Notes: generated by a model not told the origin, from the sequence alone. A DNA stretch of 64,000 bases from Thermithiobacillus plumbiphilus (GCF_038070005.1 NZ_JBBPCO010000011.1:1-64000), one strand, 5' to 3'; shown: positions 42,823 to 52,313, counted from the stretch's first letter. A program made the numbers and translations.

Positions 42823-43647
42823 TTATCGCGGATTTACAGGGACATTATCAATGAGCCGGGTCCTGCCAAGCCGGGCGGCGGCAAACCAGCGCAGCGCTCC
42901 CCCGCCCTCGGCGGGCTGCAGGGTGGCGGCGTCGAGCAAGTCCAGATATTCAGGTTGAAAGCCCGCCGACTCCAGACGCGACCAGGCCCTCTCCCTGGCG
43001 GCGTCGCTTGCAGGCGCAGCCGCCAGCCCGCACAGCACCTGATAAAGCAGTGGCGCCAGCTTGCGTTGTCCGGCATCCAGATAGCCGTTGCGGGAACTCA
43101 GGGCAAGGCCGTCCGGCTCGCGCAGGGTCGGCACCGCCACGATTTCCACCGGCAGATTCAGGTCCAGCACCATGCGGCGAATGATCTGCAACTGCTGGAA
43201 GTCCTTCTCGCCGAATACCGCCGCCCCAGGCTGCACCAGACCAAAGAGCTTGGCGACGACGGTCGCCATGCCAGTGAAATGGCCGGGCCGGGCCAGCCCA
43301 CACAGCCGCTCGCTCAGCTCGGCGGGCGGGACCACCGTCGTCAAGCCCTGCCTGCCCAGGGGGTAGAGGGCCTGCTCCGAGGGAGCGAATACGGCGGCCA
43401 CGCCGGCCGGGCGCAAGCGGGCCAGATCCTGCTCCAGGGTGCGTGGATAGCTGGAAAAGTCTTCCGCTGGCCCGAACTGCAGGGGATTGACAAAGATGCT
43501 GACGATCACCGGCCTGCCGGTTTCCTGACCGCGGCGCACCAGTGCCAGGTGCCCCGCGTGGAGATTGCCCATGGTGGGCACGAGTACTGGGCCCGGATTG
43601 ATGCGCCGCCAGTCGGCGAGCGCTTCAAGGTCCTGCAGCAGCTCCAT
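42823..43647 (-). CDS. panC: Pantothenate synthetase
   Basis: The protein has 274 residues. It joins pantoate and beta-alanine with ATP. The nucleotide-binding signatures [17 protein letters not shown] (HxGH) and SSRNGYL (the KMSKS-like loop) are present, as is FGEKDFQQL. The length is typical. It starts 2 bp after the panB stop. Confidence 0.97.
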   Translation of the reverse strand: MELLQDLEALADWRRINPGPVLVPTMGNLHAGHLALVRRGQETGRPVIVSIFVNPLQFGPAEDFSSYPRTLEQDLARLRPAGVAAVFAPSEQALYPLGRQGLTTVVPPAELSERLCGLARPGHFTGMATVVAKLFGLVQPGAAVFGEKDFQQLQIIRRMVLDLNLPVEIVAVPTLREPDGLALSSRNGYLDAGQRKLAPLLYQVLCGLAAAPASDAARERAWSRLESAGFQPEYLDLLDAATLQPAEGGGALRWFAAARLGRTRLIDNVPVNPR

Positions 43648-43649
43648 GC

Positions 43650-44468
43650 TCAGCCCTCTCCGGACCCGGGATAGGCGCGCTGATGGACATCGTCCACGAA
43701 CCGGGCCAGGGCATCCTGGCAGAGTGCGGCTCCTTCCAGGTAGCGTCTGACGAAACCGGGGCTCTGGCCCAGGAAAAGGCCAAGCACATCCTGCATGACC
43801 AGCACCTGGGCATCGCAGTGCGGCCCGGCGCCGATGCCGATGGTGGGCACGGTGGATTCCGCCGTGATCTGGGCTGCCAGATCGGCCGGCATGGCCTCCA
43901 GCACCAGCAGGCGGGCGCCGGCGGCCACCAGCTGGCGCGCATCCTCACGCAGACGGGCAGCCGTGACTTCATCACGCCCCTGCTGGCGATAGCCGCCCAA
44001 CTGGTGCACCGATTGCGGTGTCAGGCCGATATGCCCACAGACGGGGATGCCGCGGGCGCTGAGAAAGGCCACGGTTTCGGCCATGACCGCTCCGCCTTCG
44101 AGCTTGACGACCTCAGCCCCAGCGCGCAACAACTCACCGGCGCTGCGCAAGGCCTGTTCCGGGCTCTCCTGATAGCTCAGGAAGGGCAGATCGCTGATCA
44201 GCAGGGCACGCTCGCGGCCCCGGGCGACGGCGCGGGTATGATAGACCATCTGCTCCAGGGTGACGGACAGGGTGTTGTCCTCGCCAGCGAAGGTCATGCC
44301 CAGCGAATCGCCCACCAGCAGGGCATCAGCCCCGGCGCGATCCGCAAGTCTTGCGAAGGTGTAGTCATAAGCGGTCAACACCGCCAGGGTTTGCTTGCCG
44401 CGGGCGCGATCCCAGTCAATGAGGCTCTGGCGCCTGACCCGGGCTGGCAGCTTGTCGGAATCAGCCAT
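43650..44468 (-). CDS. panB: 3-methyl-2-oxobutanoate hydroxymethyltransferase
   Basis: The protein has 272 residues. It is the first enzyme of pantothenate synthesis and makes ketopantoate using methylene-tetrahydrofolate. Motifs seen are TAYDYTFARLADRAGADALL, LVGDSLGMTF with the metal Asp, and CGHIGLTPQS. It abuts the deoxynucleoside kinase stop (TAAATG), so the genes are cotranscribed. Confidence 0.97.
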   Translation of the reverse strand: MADSDKLPARVRRQSLIDWDRARGKQTLAVLTAYDYTFARLADRAGADALLVGDSLGMTFAGEDNTLSVTLEQMVYHTRAVARGRERALLISDLPFLSYQESPEQALRSAGELLRAGAEVVKLEGGAVMAETVAFLSARGIPVCGHIGLTPQSVHQLGGYRQQGRDEVTAARLREDARQLVAAGARLLVLEAMPADLAAQITAESTVPTIGIGAGPHCDAQVLVMQDVLGLFLGQSPGFVRRYLEGAALCQDALARFVDDVHQRAYPGSGEG

Positions 44469-45113
44469 TTAGAAATCCCTATCCTGTAGCATGGCGCTGG
44501 CGCCTGCCGAGCGAATGCGCTGAAGCAAGGCCGCGAAGTCCTGCGGATGATGCTCGAAATCGTGGCTTTCGGCATCGATCCTCAGCACGGGCGAGGCCTG
44601 ATAATGATCGAAAAGGCGATCATAGCCATTCACGAGAGCTTGCAGATAATTTCCGGAAATTGCCTGTTCGTGAACGATGCCACGCCGGCGGATGCGACCT
44701 TGCAGAAATCCCACGCCGGCCCGCAGATAAATAATGAGATCCGGTGTCGTGACAGGTGGCTTGAGCGCCTCGTGCACCTGATTATACAGGGAAAACTCCT
44801 CCTCTCCGAGGTTCAGGGCAGCAAACAACCGGTCCTTGTCCCACATGAAGTCCGCCACGATGCCGGGCCTGAACAGGTCTGCCTGGCGCAGTCCCTCCAT
44901 CTGCCGGGCGCGCTGCAACAGAAAGAACAACTGTACCGCCAGGGCATGACGCGCGGGCTCCTCATAGAAGGCCGGCAGGAAGGGATTCTCCTCCGGCAGT
45001 TCCAGCAGGAGGGAAAAGCCAAGTGCTTCGGCCAGCCGTCTGGCAAGGGTACTCTTGCCGACCCCAATGGGGCCTTCCACGGCAATGTAGCGCAATTGCG
45101 TCAAGATATTCAC
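44469..45113 (-). CDS. Deoxynucleoside kinase family protein
   Basis: The protein has 214 residues. A Walker A motif (VEGPIGVGKSTLARRLAEAL), the ERS-like acidic region (LPEENPFLPAFYE) and the lid arginines (LQGRIRRRGI) match the deoxyadenosine/deoxyguanosine kinase family. Homologues stand between folK and panB in several gamma-proteobacteria. The preferred nucleoside cannot be read from sequence. It follows folK by 19 bp. Confidence 0.88.
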   Translation of the reverse strand: MNILTQLRYIAVEGPIGVGKSTLARRLAEALGFSLLLELPEENPFLPAFYEEPARHALAVQLFFLLQRARQMEGLRQADLFRPGIVADFMWDKDRLFAALNLGEEEFSLYNQVHEALKPPVTTPDLIIYLRAGVGFLQGRIRRRGIVHEQAISGNYLQALVNGYDRLFDHYQASPVLRIDAESHDFEHHPQDFAALLQRIRSAGASAMLQDRDF

Positions 45114-45132
45114 TCGTTTTCGGAAGCCGGGA

Positions 45133-45672
45133 TCATTCAGCCTGCTTCAGCGGCTGCACCAGATGCCTGTCTGGGCAGCGCAGCCAGGCATCGCGGGCCG
45201 TGAGGCCACCAGGCAGCACCCAGTCGCCCGCCACTTCCGCCAGCGGCCCAAGCACAAAGGCCCGCTCGCAGGCACGCGGGTGCGGGATCTCCAGGCGCTC
45301 GCCATGCATCACCCGGTCACCATAGAACAGCAGATCCAGATCGAGCACGCGAGGTCCCCAGCGCTGCTCCAGCTGGCGCTGTCTGCCGGCCCCGGCCTCG
45401 ATGGCAAGCAGGCAGTCGAACAGGGCTTCAGGATCCAGGGTGGTTTCAAGGCCGGCGACGGCATTCACGTAGTCAGGCTGGGCAATGCCGCCGACTGGTG
45501 CTGTGCGGTACAGCCGGGAACTGGCGATGAGGCGGCAGCCCGGCAGCCCAGCCAAGGCCTCCAGCGCCCTGCCGACCTGACTGGCGGGTCCATGAAGATT
45601 GCTGCCCAGGCCTATCCAGGCGGTTGCGATCGAGCATGGCTCTCCGAGGCCTGCAGGCTTTGCCTTATCCAC
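45133..45672 (-). CDS. folK: 6-hydroxymethyl-7,8-dihydropterin pyrophosphokinase
   Basis: The protein has up to 179 residues. It transfers pyrophosphate from ATP to the pterin in folate synthesis. The signatures WIGLGSNLHGP, RLYRTAPVGG and RWGPRVLDLDLLFYGD are diagnostic. The start is uncertain: GTG 45672 gives a 16-residue extension before the conserved core and a 61-bp overlap with the upstream gene; no ATG lies between it and the core. Confidence 0.93.
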   Translation of the reverse strand: MDKAKPAGLGEPCSIATAWIGLGSNLHGPASQVGRALEALAGLPGCRLIASSRLYRTAPVGGIAQPDYVNAVAGLETTLDPEALFDCLLAIEAGAGRQRQLEQRWGPRVLDLDLLFYGDRVMHGERLEIPHPRACERAFVLGPLAEVAGDWVLPGGLTARDAWLRCPDRHLVQPLKQAE

Positions 45673-48320
45673 TGTTTCGCCGTTTCCCGATCCGTGACAT
45701 GCCCTTCCACCACTGCCCGGCGCAATTGCGCCAGCAGCTCCCCGATGCGGGGCCCGCGGGGTATACCCAGGGCCTGCAGATCCTTGCCGCTCAGAGGAAG
45801 ACGCAGATCATACTGATGTTGGATGAATTCTGAAACCTGTGCCTGCAGGATTTCGCATTCATCCCAGGACAGCAGGGCCAGCAATCCTTCCATGCTCAGG
45901 GGCGACAGAAGCTGATAGCGGGTCCAGGGATCCAGGGGCTTGAGCAGCCTGGAACGTGCCTGCCTCAGCTTTTCCACATCCGAGAGGGCGGCAGAGAGCT
46001 CGCGCGCGGGCAACTGGAACTCCCGCAGGCGTTGCCGCAGGCGCGCATCATCCAGATCCCCCCAGAACACGCGTATCCAAAGCCGCCAGCCAGCGACCTC
46101 CGGCGCAGCGCGAAACAGCAGCCGATACCAGCGCAGGCTGTCCACCGCCCGGGCGACCCGGGCCCTGAACCGCGCCGGATCCGCCAGCGGTTCACCACGC
46201 AGCACCGGCCAGAGGTGCAGCTCAGAGAGCCGGTCGCTCAGCGCCAGTGCATGAGGCAGGTCCAGCAGATAAGACAGCTCACGCCAGAGCCTCGCGCCGG
46301 ACAACTGGGAGAAGACATCCAGATGCACGGCATTGCGGACCAGACGCTCACTCATGGCGTCCATGAGAAATCCCAGACGCAGCTCAAACCGCAGGGCCCG
46401 CAGGATGCGCGTGGGATCCTCGATGAAAGACAGGCTGTGCAGCACGCGGATACGGCGCTCCTTGAGATCCGTGGCGCCATGATAGGGATCCAGCAGCTCC
46501 CCGAAGCGCTCGGGATGGATGTGCATGGCCATGGCGTTGATGGTGAAGTCGCGCCGCCACAGGTCCGCCTGTATCCCGCTGGATTCGACCCGGGGCAAGG
46601 CGGCGGGTGATGGATAATGTTCCACCCGGCTACTCGCCAGGTCCAGCCGCTCACCGCCCGGAAAACTCAGGGTGGCGGTACCAAAGCTTGGGTGAACCGA
46701 GACCTGCAGCTCGGGGTTGCGGGCTTGCAGCTGACGGGCCAGTACGGGCGCTTCGCCCTCCACCACGATATCGACATCCTGGGTCTGGGCATTGAGCAGG
46801 AGGTCGCGCACACTGCCGCCCACCAGATAGGCACGCATGTCCAATGACGCCGCCACCTCGCCGAGCTCGCGCAGGCGGCTTTCCCGTGCAGGCCCCCACT
46901 GCCCGCGTACCCGTCCGGCGAGATTGCGCCTGGGCGCTGGCCGGGAAGGCTCCAGCGCATGGCTGGCTTCCAGCTGCCGGACATCCCATGGCGTGATCAC
47001 ACCGATCAGATGGCCCTGGGAATCCTGCACACCGATCATGGGCACAGCCGAGCGACCAAGCAGCTCGCGGACACTGGACAAGGTAGCCCGCTCTGCCAGC
47101 ACCGGCAGGCTTTCCACGTAGTCTGCCAGGGGCCGCGCACCCAGGCCATGGCGCATGGCGTTCTCCAGCAACTGACGGTGGACGTAGCCCAGCGGCGCGC
47201 CGGATTCATCCCGCACGGGCATGCCGCGATGTGGGTAGCGGCCCAGCATGTCCAGCGCATCCCGGATGGTCCAGGATGCTTCCAGCGCATGCACCGGGCG
47301 AGACATGAAGTCCCGCGCCAGCGGGACGGGGGCAAGATGCTGGTGCAGGACGGCAAGCAGGCTTTCCTCGGCCTCCACGAGCGTCATGCCGTGCAGGGTG
47401 GCGGAAGCCGCGGCGGCATGTCCGCCGCCACCCAGGCGGGCGGCAATCTCATTCACCGCCATGCCGGATTCGCCACGCGAGCGCGCGATCAGGGAAATGC
47501 GCGCGCCCGAATCGAGCAGGACAAAGGCGGCGTCCGGTTGTTTCATATCCATCAGCCGGCTGACCAGCACGGCGGCATCCTCCACATAGCCCTCGGTGAC
47601 CAGCGAGGCGAGCAGAATCCGCTTGCCGGAAAGTTCGAGCAACTGCAGATCATGCAAAAGCCGACCCAGCAACTCGATCTGATCCGGATTGAGCCGTTCC
47701 TGCAGGAAGCGCCCAACGAATCCGAGATCCGCCTGCCTTTCCAGCAGCCAGGCCAGGGCCAGGAAATCACGCGGTTTCACTCCGGGATAGGTCAGGCCAC
47801 CGGTATCCTCGAAGATGCCCAGAGCCAGCAGGGTGGCCAGTTCCGGATCAGCCGTCATCCCTCTGGCCCGCAACTGCTCGATGATCAGGGTGGAGTTGGC
47901 GCCAGTCGGCGCATGGACCACCTGAACCTGCGGGAGCGTCACCCCTGCTGCGGGATGGTGATCATAGGCCTGCAGCACCACGCGAGGACTGTCGGCCAGC
48001 GGTGCCAGGGGCCCCAGACGGCCGGCCTCGCTGCAGTCGACCAGCACCATGCGCTCGACCTGGGCCGGGTCCACTGCCGACAATGGCAGCAGCTTCGCTT
48101 CCAGATGCGGTCTTGCAAGAAAAAGCCGGCGCAGATCGCGCGCGGCGCCACCGGGCAGTACGGGAGCACAATCCGGATGCAGGCATAGCGCCCCGAGCAG
48201 GGAGGCAAAGCCGTCGAGATCGGCTTGCTCATGGGTGACGATCAGACAGCGGGGGGACTCGGGGGGTGGGCGCTCCGGCGCGAGATCAGGGTGATCTGGC
48301 GGTTTTCGGGGAGCGCTCAC
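45612..48320 (-). CDS. DHH-CBS-CBS-nucleotidyltransferase fusion (tRNA nucleotidyltransferase family)
   Basis: The protein has 902 residues. Domains in order: DHH phosphoesterase (HEQADLDGF at 31-39, DHH at 120-122) with DHHA1 (GGGGHAAAAS about 297-306); two CBS domains (about 335-455); a class II nucleotidyltransferase head with GGSVRD (501-506), DVDI (515-518) and RRDFTINA (589-596); then the helical tRNA-binding part. The same architecture occurs in the A-adding enzyme of Aquifex, so it may finish tRNA CCA ends. The start GTG overlaps the pcnB stop. Whether the DHH nuclease is active is unknown; its metal ligands appear present. Confidence 0.9.
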   Translation of the reverse strand: MSAPRKPPDHPDLAPERPPPESPRCLIVTHEQADLDGFASLLGALCLHPDCAPVLPGGAARDLRRLFLARPHLEAKLLPLSAVDPAQVERMVLVDCSEAGRLGPLAPLADSPRVVLQAYDHHPAAGVTLPQVQVVHAPTGANSTLIIEQLRARGMTADPELATLLALGIFEDTGGLTYPGVKPRDFLALAWLLERQADLGFVGRFLQERLNPDQIELLGRLLHDLQLLELSGKRILLASLVTEGYVEDAAVLVSRLMDMKQPDAAFVLLDSGARISLIARSRGESGMAVNEIAARLGGGGHAAAASATLHGMTLVEAEESLLAVLHQHLAPVPLARDFMSRPVHALEASWTIRDALDMLGRYPHRGMPVRDESGAPLGYVHRQLLENAMRHGLGARPLADYVESLPVLAERATLSSVRELLGRSAVPMIGVQDSQGHLIGVITPWDVRQLEASHALEPSRPAPRRNLAGRVRGQWGPARESRLRELGEVAASLDMRAYLVGGSVRDLLLNAQTQDVDIVVEGEAPVLARQLQARNPELQVSVHPSFGTATLSFPGGERLDLASSRVEHYPSPAALPRVESSGIQADLWRRDFTINAMAMHIHPERFGELLDPYHGATDLKERRIRVLHSLSFIEDPTRILRALRFELRLGFLMDAMSERLVRNAVHLDVFSQLSGARLWRELSYLLDLPHALALSDRLSELHLWPVLRGEPLADPARFRARVARAVDSLRWYRLLFRAAPEVAGWRLWIRVFWGDLDDARLRQRLREFQLPARELSAALSDVEKLRQARSRLLKPLDPWTRYQLLSPLSMEGLLALLSWDECEILQAQVSEFIQHQYDLRLPLSGKDLQALGIPRGPRIGELLAQLRRAVVEGHVTDRETAKQWIRQSLQASESHARSQPPG

Positions 48321-49876
48321 GGCTGCGCAACATCCTTGCGCTTTGTCGTGCGGCGCCGGCGGCGACGCGGCCCGCGCGTCACCGGCTCACCTTCCACACC
48401 CTCGGCACCCGGAGTGGTCGGGGCTGGAGCAACCGGCGCCTCGCGCACCAGTGTCATCTTGCGCTCATTGCTTGCGTCCTGGAACTCGGTCCACCAGGCG
48501 CCAAGTTCCTCGGCGACCTCGCCGGCAGCGACGCGCAGCAGCAGAAAGTCATAGGCCGCCCGAAAGCGCGGGTGGGCCAACAGCGAAAAGGGACGGCGGC
48601 CGCGCCTTTGCTGAAAGCGTGATTGAAGATCCCATATTTCGCGCATCGGCACGGAGAAGCGCTTGGGAATGGCGATATGGCGGGTCTGCTCTTGCACCAC
48701 CTGCGAAGCGGCCTGCTGCAGCGCAACCGCCTCGGGCATGCCCTGCTGCACCAGGGTATCCGCTTCCAGCCGCACCGGCTCCCAGAGCAGGGCTGCGAAA
48801 AGAAAGGCGGGCGTCACCGGCTTGCCCTCGGCTATGCGGGCATCGGTATTTTCAAGCGCCTTGTGCAGCAGGATGAGCGGAAAGTGCTCATGCTCCCGAG
48901 AGAGAGCCCGCTCGGTGGCAGGGAACAGATACTGGAAGAGGTCATGCTGCCGCAGCCATTCGTAACTCTCGACGGCATGCCCCGCCAGAAACAGCTTGAG
49001 GCTTTCGTCGAACAGCCGGGCCGGTGGCACCTCGTGCAGCAGGTGACCGAGGGATTGTAAGGGGGCCTCGGTTTCCGGCGCCAGCCGAAAGCCAAGCTTC
49101 GCCGCGAAACGGATGGCACGCAGCATGCGAACCGGATCCTCGCGGTAGCGGACCTCAGGCTCGCCGATGACGCGCAGGCGCCCCGCCCGCAGGTCCTCCA
49201 GGCCACCGACGCGATCCAGAATGGAGAAATCGGCAATGTTGTAGTACAGGGCGTTGACGGTGAAGTCGCGCCGGAAAATGTCATCTTCCAGGTTGCCATA
49301 GAGATTGTCGGCCAGCAGCCGACCGTTCTCATCCTGCACCATTGCATCAGCCCAGCCTTCCACCTCATCCAGGGCTTCGTCCGGATCAAGCGTGTCCTCC
49401 ACGTCGGCTTGCTGATTGCCACAGCGGAAGGTGGCGACTTCAATGATCTCCTGCTGGAAATAGACATGCACCAGAATGAAGCGCCGGCCGATCAGGCGGG
49501 CATTGCGGAAGATGCGCCGGACCTCCTCAGGACGGGCGTCGGTGACGACATCAAAATCCTTGGGCTCCCGGCCGAGCAGCAGGTCACGCACGCCCCCGCC
49601 CACGAGATAGGCCTGGAACCCGGCGTCCTTCAAGCCATACAGAACCCGGAGTGCGGCCTGGCTGATCTGTTTGCGTGACAGCTCATGCGCAGACCGGGGT
49701 ACGAGATAGGGCTGCTCCACAGAAACCTGTATTTCAGGAGTCTGAGCGTCAGGCGCGGGAGCAGGGATAATGCCACTATTGATGAATTCTTTTAAGGAAA
49801 CCAATCCTTTTAACCTTGACCTGCACTCAATGAAGTCAGGAAAGTGGCCCGCGACCCGGCCACAACGGCAATACAT
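48317..49876 (-). CDS. pcnB: Poly(A) polymerase I
   Basis: The protein has up to 519 residues. It adds A tails to RNAs and so promotes decay. The head has GGGVRD (93-98), DFD (107-109) and GRRFILVHV (about 130-138), the motif that separates bacterial poly(A) polymerases from CCA enzymes, then FRRDFTVNALYYN. The tail is highly basic (RRRRRRTTKRK), as in E. coli. ATG 49876 is the only ATG before the core but lacks a good ribosome binding site; a TTG at 49804 is an alternative. It is the first gene of the run down to panD. Confidence 0.93.
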   Translation of the reverse strand: MYCRCGRVAGHFPDFIECRSRLKGLVSLKEFINSGIIPAPAPDAQTPEIQVSVEQPYLVPRSAHELSRKQISQAALRVLYGLKDAGFQAYLVGGGVRDLLLGREPKDFDVVTDARPEEVRRIFRNARLIGRRFILVHVYFQQEIIEVATFRCGNQQADVEDTLDPDEALDEVEGWADAMVQDENGRLLADNLYGNLEDDIFRRDFTVNALYYNIADFSILDRVGGLEDLRAGRLRVIGEPEVRYREDPVRMLRAIRFAAKLGFRLAPETEAPLQSLGHLLHEVPPARLFDESLKLFLAGHAVESYEWLRQHDLFQYLFPATERALSREHEHFPLILLHKALENTDARIAEGKPVTPAFLFAALLWEPVRLEADTLVQQGMPEAVALQQAASQVVQEQTRHIAIPKRFSVPMREIWDLQSRFQQRRGRRPFSLLAHPRFRAAYDFLLLRVAAGEVAEELGAWWTEFQDASNERKMTLVREAPVAPAPTTPGAEGVEGEPVTRGPRRRRRRTTKRKDVAQP

Positions 49877-49972
49877 GGATTACCGGGACAGTTTACACCA
49901 TAAAGAGGTTCAGATGGGAAGCGGGAGGCGACATGCCGACTGATCGGGCATTCGCTGGAGCAGGAGATGGGC

Positions 49973-50000
49973 TTGCCACGCGAGGAAAACGGCATATAAT
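49973..50000 (+). promoter_or_regulatory. Promoter of tRNA-Glu
   Basis: TTGCCA (49973-49978) and a perfect TATAAT (49995-50000) are 16 bases apart. The tRNA begins 13 bp after the -10 box. Confidence 0.8.
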
Positions 50001-50012
50001 GGGTGATTCAAC

Positions 50013-50088
50013 GCTCCCATCGTCTAGCGGTCCAGGACACCGGCCTCTCACGTCGGTAACAGGGGTTCGAACCCCCTTGGGAGCGCCA
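50013..50088 (+). tRNA. tRNA-Glu(CTC)
   Basis: The 76-base cloverleaf has acceptor stem GCTCCCA/TGGGAGC and an encoded CCA. The anticodon stem CCGGC/GTCGG encloses CTCTCAC, giving anticodon CTC. It is divergent from pcnB and stands alone. Confidence 0.96.
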
Positions 50089-50120
50089 CTTCCCCAGCAC
50101 TATCCGGACACAGCGCCAAT

Positions 50121-50723
50121 TCAGCGATGCATCCGCGCCTGCATGTGCAGTTTTTGCGGGCGGGTCAGCCTCCCAACGGACGAGACTTTCACCTGCCGCA
50201 GCCGTGTTCTGGAAACAGCGGATCCGGAAAACCCCAGCGCAGGATCCAGGCTGAACAATCCGCCCTGTAGGTAGCTTGCCATTAGCTGAGCCCAGGGCCC
50301 TGCATGGCCCGCGCCAGACCTGGCGTTACCGATCTCGGGCCGCACCTCCATTGAAAGGTCCTGGGCATCCCTGCCGAAGCGATCATACTCCCTGTCATCG
50401 AGTGCGGCCGCACCAAGAGCCCTGGGCGCCTTTTTCTCAGGGACCTGGACGGCAGGATCAGCATCTTTTGACTCACGATTGATGTGTTCACCCAGCGGGA
50501 TCTCCAGGGGGCCGCCCTGAATCGAGACGCTAACCTTGTCGCCGGTGAAAACCGCTGTCATTTTCCCCTCGATGTTCATCTGGTTTTCCATGAACAGCAG
50601 CGGTTGCGGTACGTTGCCGGGCTCATCAGTCATGGCCGATGTGGCCATCGGACTGCCAAGCGCCAGGGCCAGCAGGCATGATCGCAGTACTGGTATGAAA
50701 ACTTTCATCAGCAATTCGCCCAC
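50121..50723 (-). CDS. Hypothetical secreted protein
   Basis: The protein has about 195-200 residues. The N-terminus MKVFIPVLRSCLLALALGSP with a following ATSA looks like a signal peptide. Internally a segment (MNIEGKMTAVFTGDKVSVSI followed by GGPLEIPLGEHINR) is beta-rich; the rest is low in hydrophobicity and rich in Arg, Gly and Ala. Starts at GTG 50723 (GGGAG upstream) or ATG 50708 are possible. The gene ends close to the tRNA-Glu 3' end. I recognise no family. Confidence 0.5.
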   Translation of the reverse strand: MGELLMKVFIPVLRSCLLALALGSPMATSAMTDEPGNVPQPLLFMENQMNIEGKMTAVFTGDKVSVSIQGGPLEIPLGEHINRESKDADPAVQVPEKKAPRALGAAALDDREYDRFGRDAQDLSMEVRPEIGNARSGAGHAGPWAQLMASYLQGGLFSLDPALGFSGSAVSRTRLRQVKVSSVGRLTRPQKLHMQARMHR

Positions 50724-51150
50724 ATGTCTCCCATAGGGAGATCGTCAATTCGGGAAAGGCCGGATCTCGGAGCAGAGATCCAGCATCCCTCAGGGTCATT
50801 CAACAACTCCAAGAATAGTCACTGACCAGCCATCATGCAATGGCGATTATTTACAACATTGACCAGCAATCTGTTGGCAGATTCCAACGCTTTTCCATTT
50901 CCTCTCGAATGCAGAAAGTTCAACTGAAGTTCCGGACATTTACAGATCAGGAGCAGCAACATTTGTCGGACCAAAGTCCTATCTGACTTTCGTCAGGAAC
51001 AGTGGTCGAGCGCGCCAGCAGGATTGGGGCGGATATCGCAACTCGATGGCGGGACGGGCCGCTCGGCCCTTGCAGCGCCACGACCGGGGCGATAGGCTTT
51101 CGTGTGGTCGAGACATTCGCGACGAACTCTTTATATTTACTGGAGGCTTC
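50724..51150. other. Intergenic stretch upstream of mscL
   Basis: I see no gene in these 427 bp. GGATCTC and GAGATCC (50762-50768 with 50775-50781) form a 7-bp hairpin. The last 100 bp upstream of mscL are expected to hold its promoter; a TTTATATTT run at about 51130 could be the -10 region, but no matching -35 is obvious. Confidence 0.5.
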
Positions 51151-51576
51151 ATGGGCATGATTGCCGAATTCAGGCAATTTGCCATCAAGGGCAATGTGGT
51201 TGACCTCGCCATCGGCATCATCATTGGCGCCGCTTTCGGCAAGATCGTCAACTCCCTGGTAGCGGACATCATCATGCCTCCCATCGGGCTTTTGCTCGGA
51301 CGGGTGGATTTCAGCGAGCTTTACGTCAATCTCTCCGCCAGGTCCTACCCTTCCCTGGCCGCCGCCAAGGCCGCGGGCGCTCCGACCATCAACTACGGCG
51401 TGTTTCTCAATCAGGTCGTCAGCTTCCTGATCGTCGCGTTTGCCGTTTTCCTGCTGGTACGGGTGATCAATCACCTGCGCCGCCTGGAAGTCGAGCGCCC
51501 CAGCACACCGCCCGCGCCCACGCGCGAAGAAGCTCTGCTGACCGAAATTCGCGACCTCCTGCGCGAGCGCAAGTAG
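51151..51576 (+). CDS. mscL: Large-conductance mechanosensitive channel
   Basis: The protein has 141 residues. It is a pentameric membrane valve that opens under hypo-osmotic shock. The start [20 protein letters not shown], the pore helix [20 protein letters not shown], the second helix (about 88-108) and the C-terminal helix ([17 protein letters not shown]) are complete. ATG 51151 follows GGAGG. It appears monocistronic. Confidence 0.97.
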   Translation: MGMIAEFRQFAIKGNVVDLAIGIIIGAAFGKIVNSLVADIIMPPIGLLLGRVDFSELYVNLSARSYPSLAAAKAAGAPTINYGVFLNQVVSFLIVAFAVFLLVRVINHLRRLEVERPSTPPAPTREEALLTEIRDLLRERK

Positions 51577-52046
51577 GATTTCGATTCTTCCCTTTTAAAC
51601 CGGGTTGCAGGCCACGATTCTCTTTACCAGGGTCACCATCCTTGCCAGCCTGGCTCCTGGAAAAGGAATGCTGCCGGTCCTTCGCCAGCTCCCCTTTCCT
51701 TCTTCCCAACCTTTGTCTTAGGGCGAAAGACATATTTCTGGAACTTTTTGCAAAACGTATGTTTTGAGCGCAAGGCGCAAATATGCGCGAGAGGAAGCCT
51801 GAATATGCAAGCCTTTGGCGGCACCTGCAATTGCCATTCATCGGCACAAAAAAGCCCGGCAGAGCCGGGCGAAGGAATGAACATGCGTATATCGATCATA
51901 TCCAGACCTGGCCTGAGCGGTATCAGACTTCAGTCCTAGCGCCCGGGACAGACCTTGGGCTTACAACCCAAGCCAGTGGCTGGAACCCTGATAAATATCA
52001 ATACTTTCCGACCTGCCCCACGTTAAAACCGTAGAGGAGCCCATTC
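51577..52046. other. Gene-free stretch with an orphan minus-strand terminator
   Basis: No coding region is supported in these 470 bp. The minus-strand ORFs here run straight through the intrinsic terminator at 51848-51870. Between that terminator and the start of the next plus-strand gene lies about 175 bp that could encode a minus-strand small RNA. Confidence 0.5.
51848..51870 (-). terminator. Orphan intrinsic terminator, possible small RNA end
   Basis: On the minus strand GCCCGGC and GCCGGGC (51854-51860 with 51864-51870) form a 7-bp stem with a 3-base loop, followed by six T. No minus-strand gene precedes it, so it may end a small RNA that starts somewhere between 51871 and 52030. A weak candidate promoter on that strand is TTTAAC with TATTGA 18 bases further on, near 52000-52030. 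Confidence 0.7.
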
Positions 52047-52313
52047 ATGAACAAGCTGTGCCGGCGAGTTTCCAGCCTGCTGGTGGGAGCCTGCATTGCC
52101 GCGCCCCTCTCAGGCTGGGCTGAAGCCGCTTCAACGGACGAGAAGGACAACAGACCAGAGGCGTCCCAGGAGCAAAGGCAGATTCCCCAGCAAGACCGGA
52201 AAGCCTGGGAAAACGCGCCAATGCCGAACAGGCAGATCATCCCACCGGGCGTGGACATGCCGATCATCATACAGGAAAAGCCGGTAAACACCGGGATCGT
52301 CAAACAGATCTGA
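52047..52313 (+). CDS. Small hypothetical exported protein
   Basis: The protein has 88 residues. MNKLCRRVSSLLVGACIAAP followed by LSGWAEAA is a good signal peptide with likely cleavage near residue 28. The mature part is about 60 residues, hydrophilic and rich in Gln, Pro and Asp/Glu, with no Cys. GAGGAG precedes the ATG. I recognise no family; location in periplasm or outside is inferred from the signal. Confidence 0.6.
   Translation: MNKLCRRVSSLLVGACIAAPLSGWAEAASTDEKDNRPEASQEQRQIPQQDRKAWENAPMPNRQIIPPGVDMPIIIQEKPVNTGIVKQI

Noticed and set aside
51467-51899. Two overlapping minus-strand ORFs between mscL and the secreted-protein gene
   Set aside because: They overlap each other in different frames and one runs through the intrinsic terminator at 51848-51870; composition is not protein-like.
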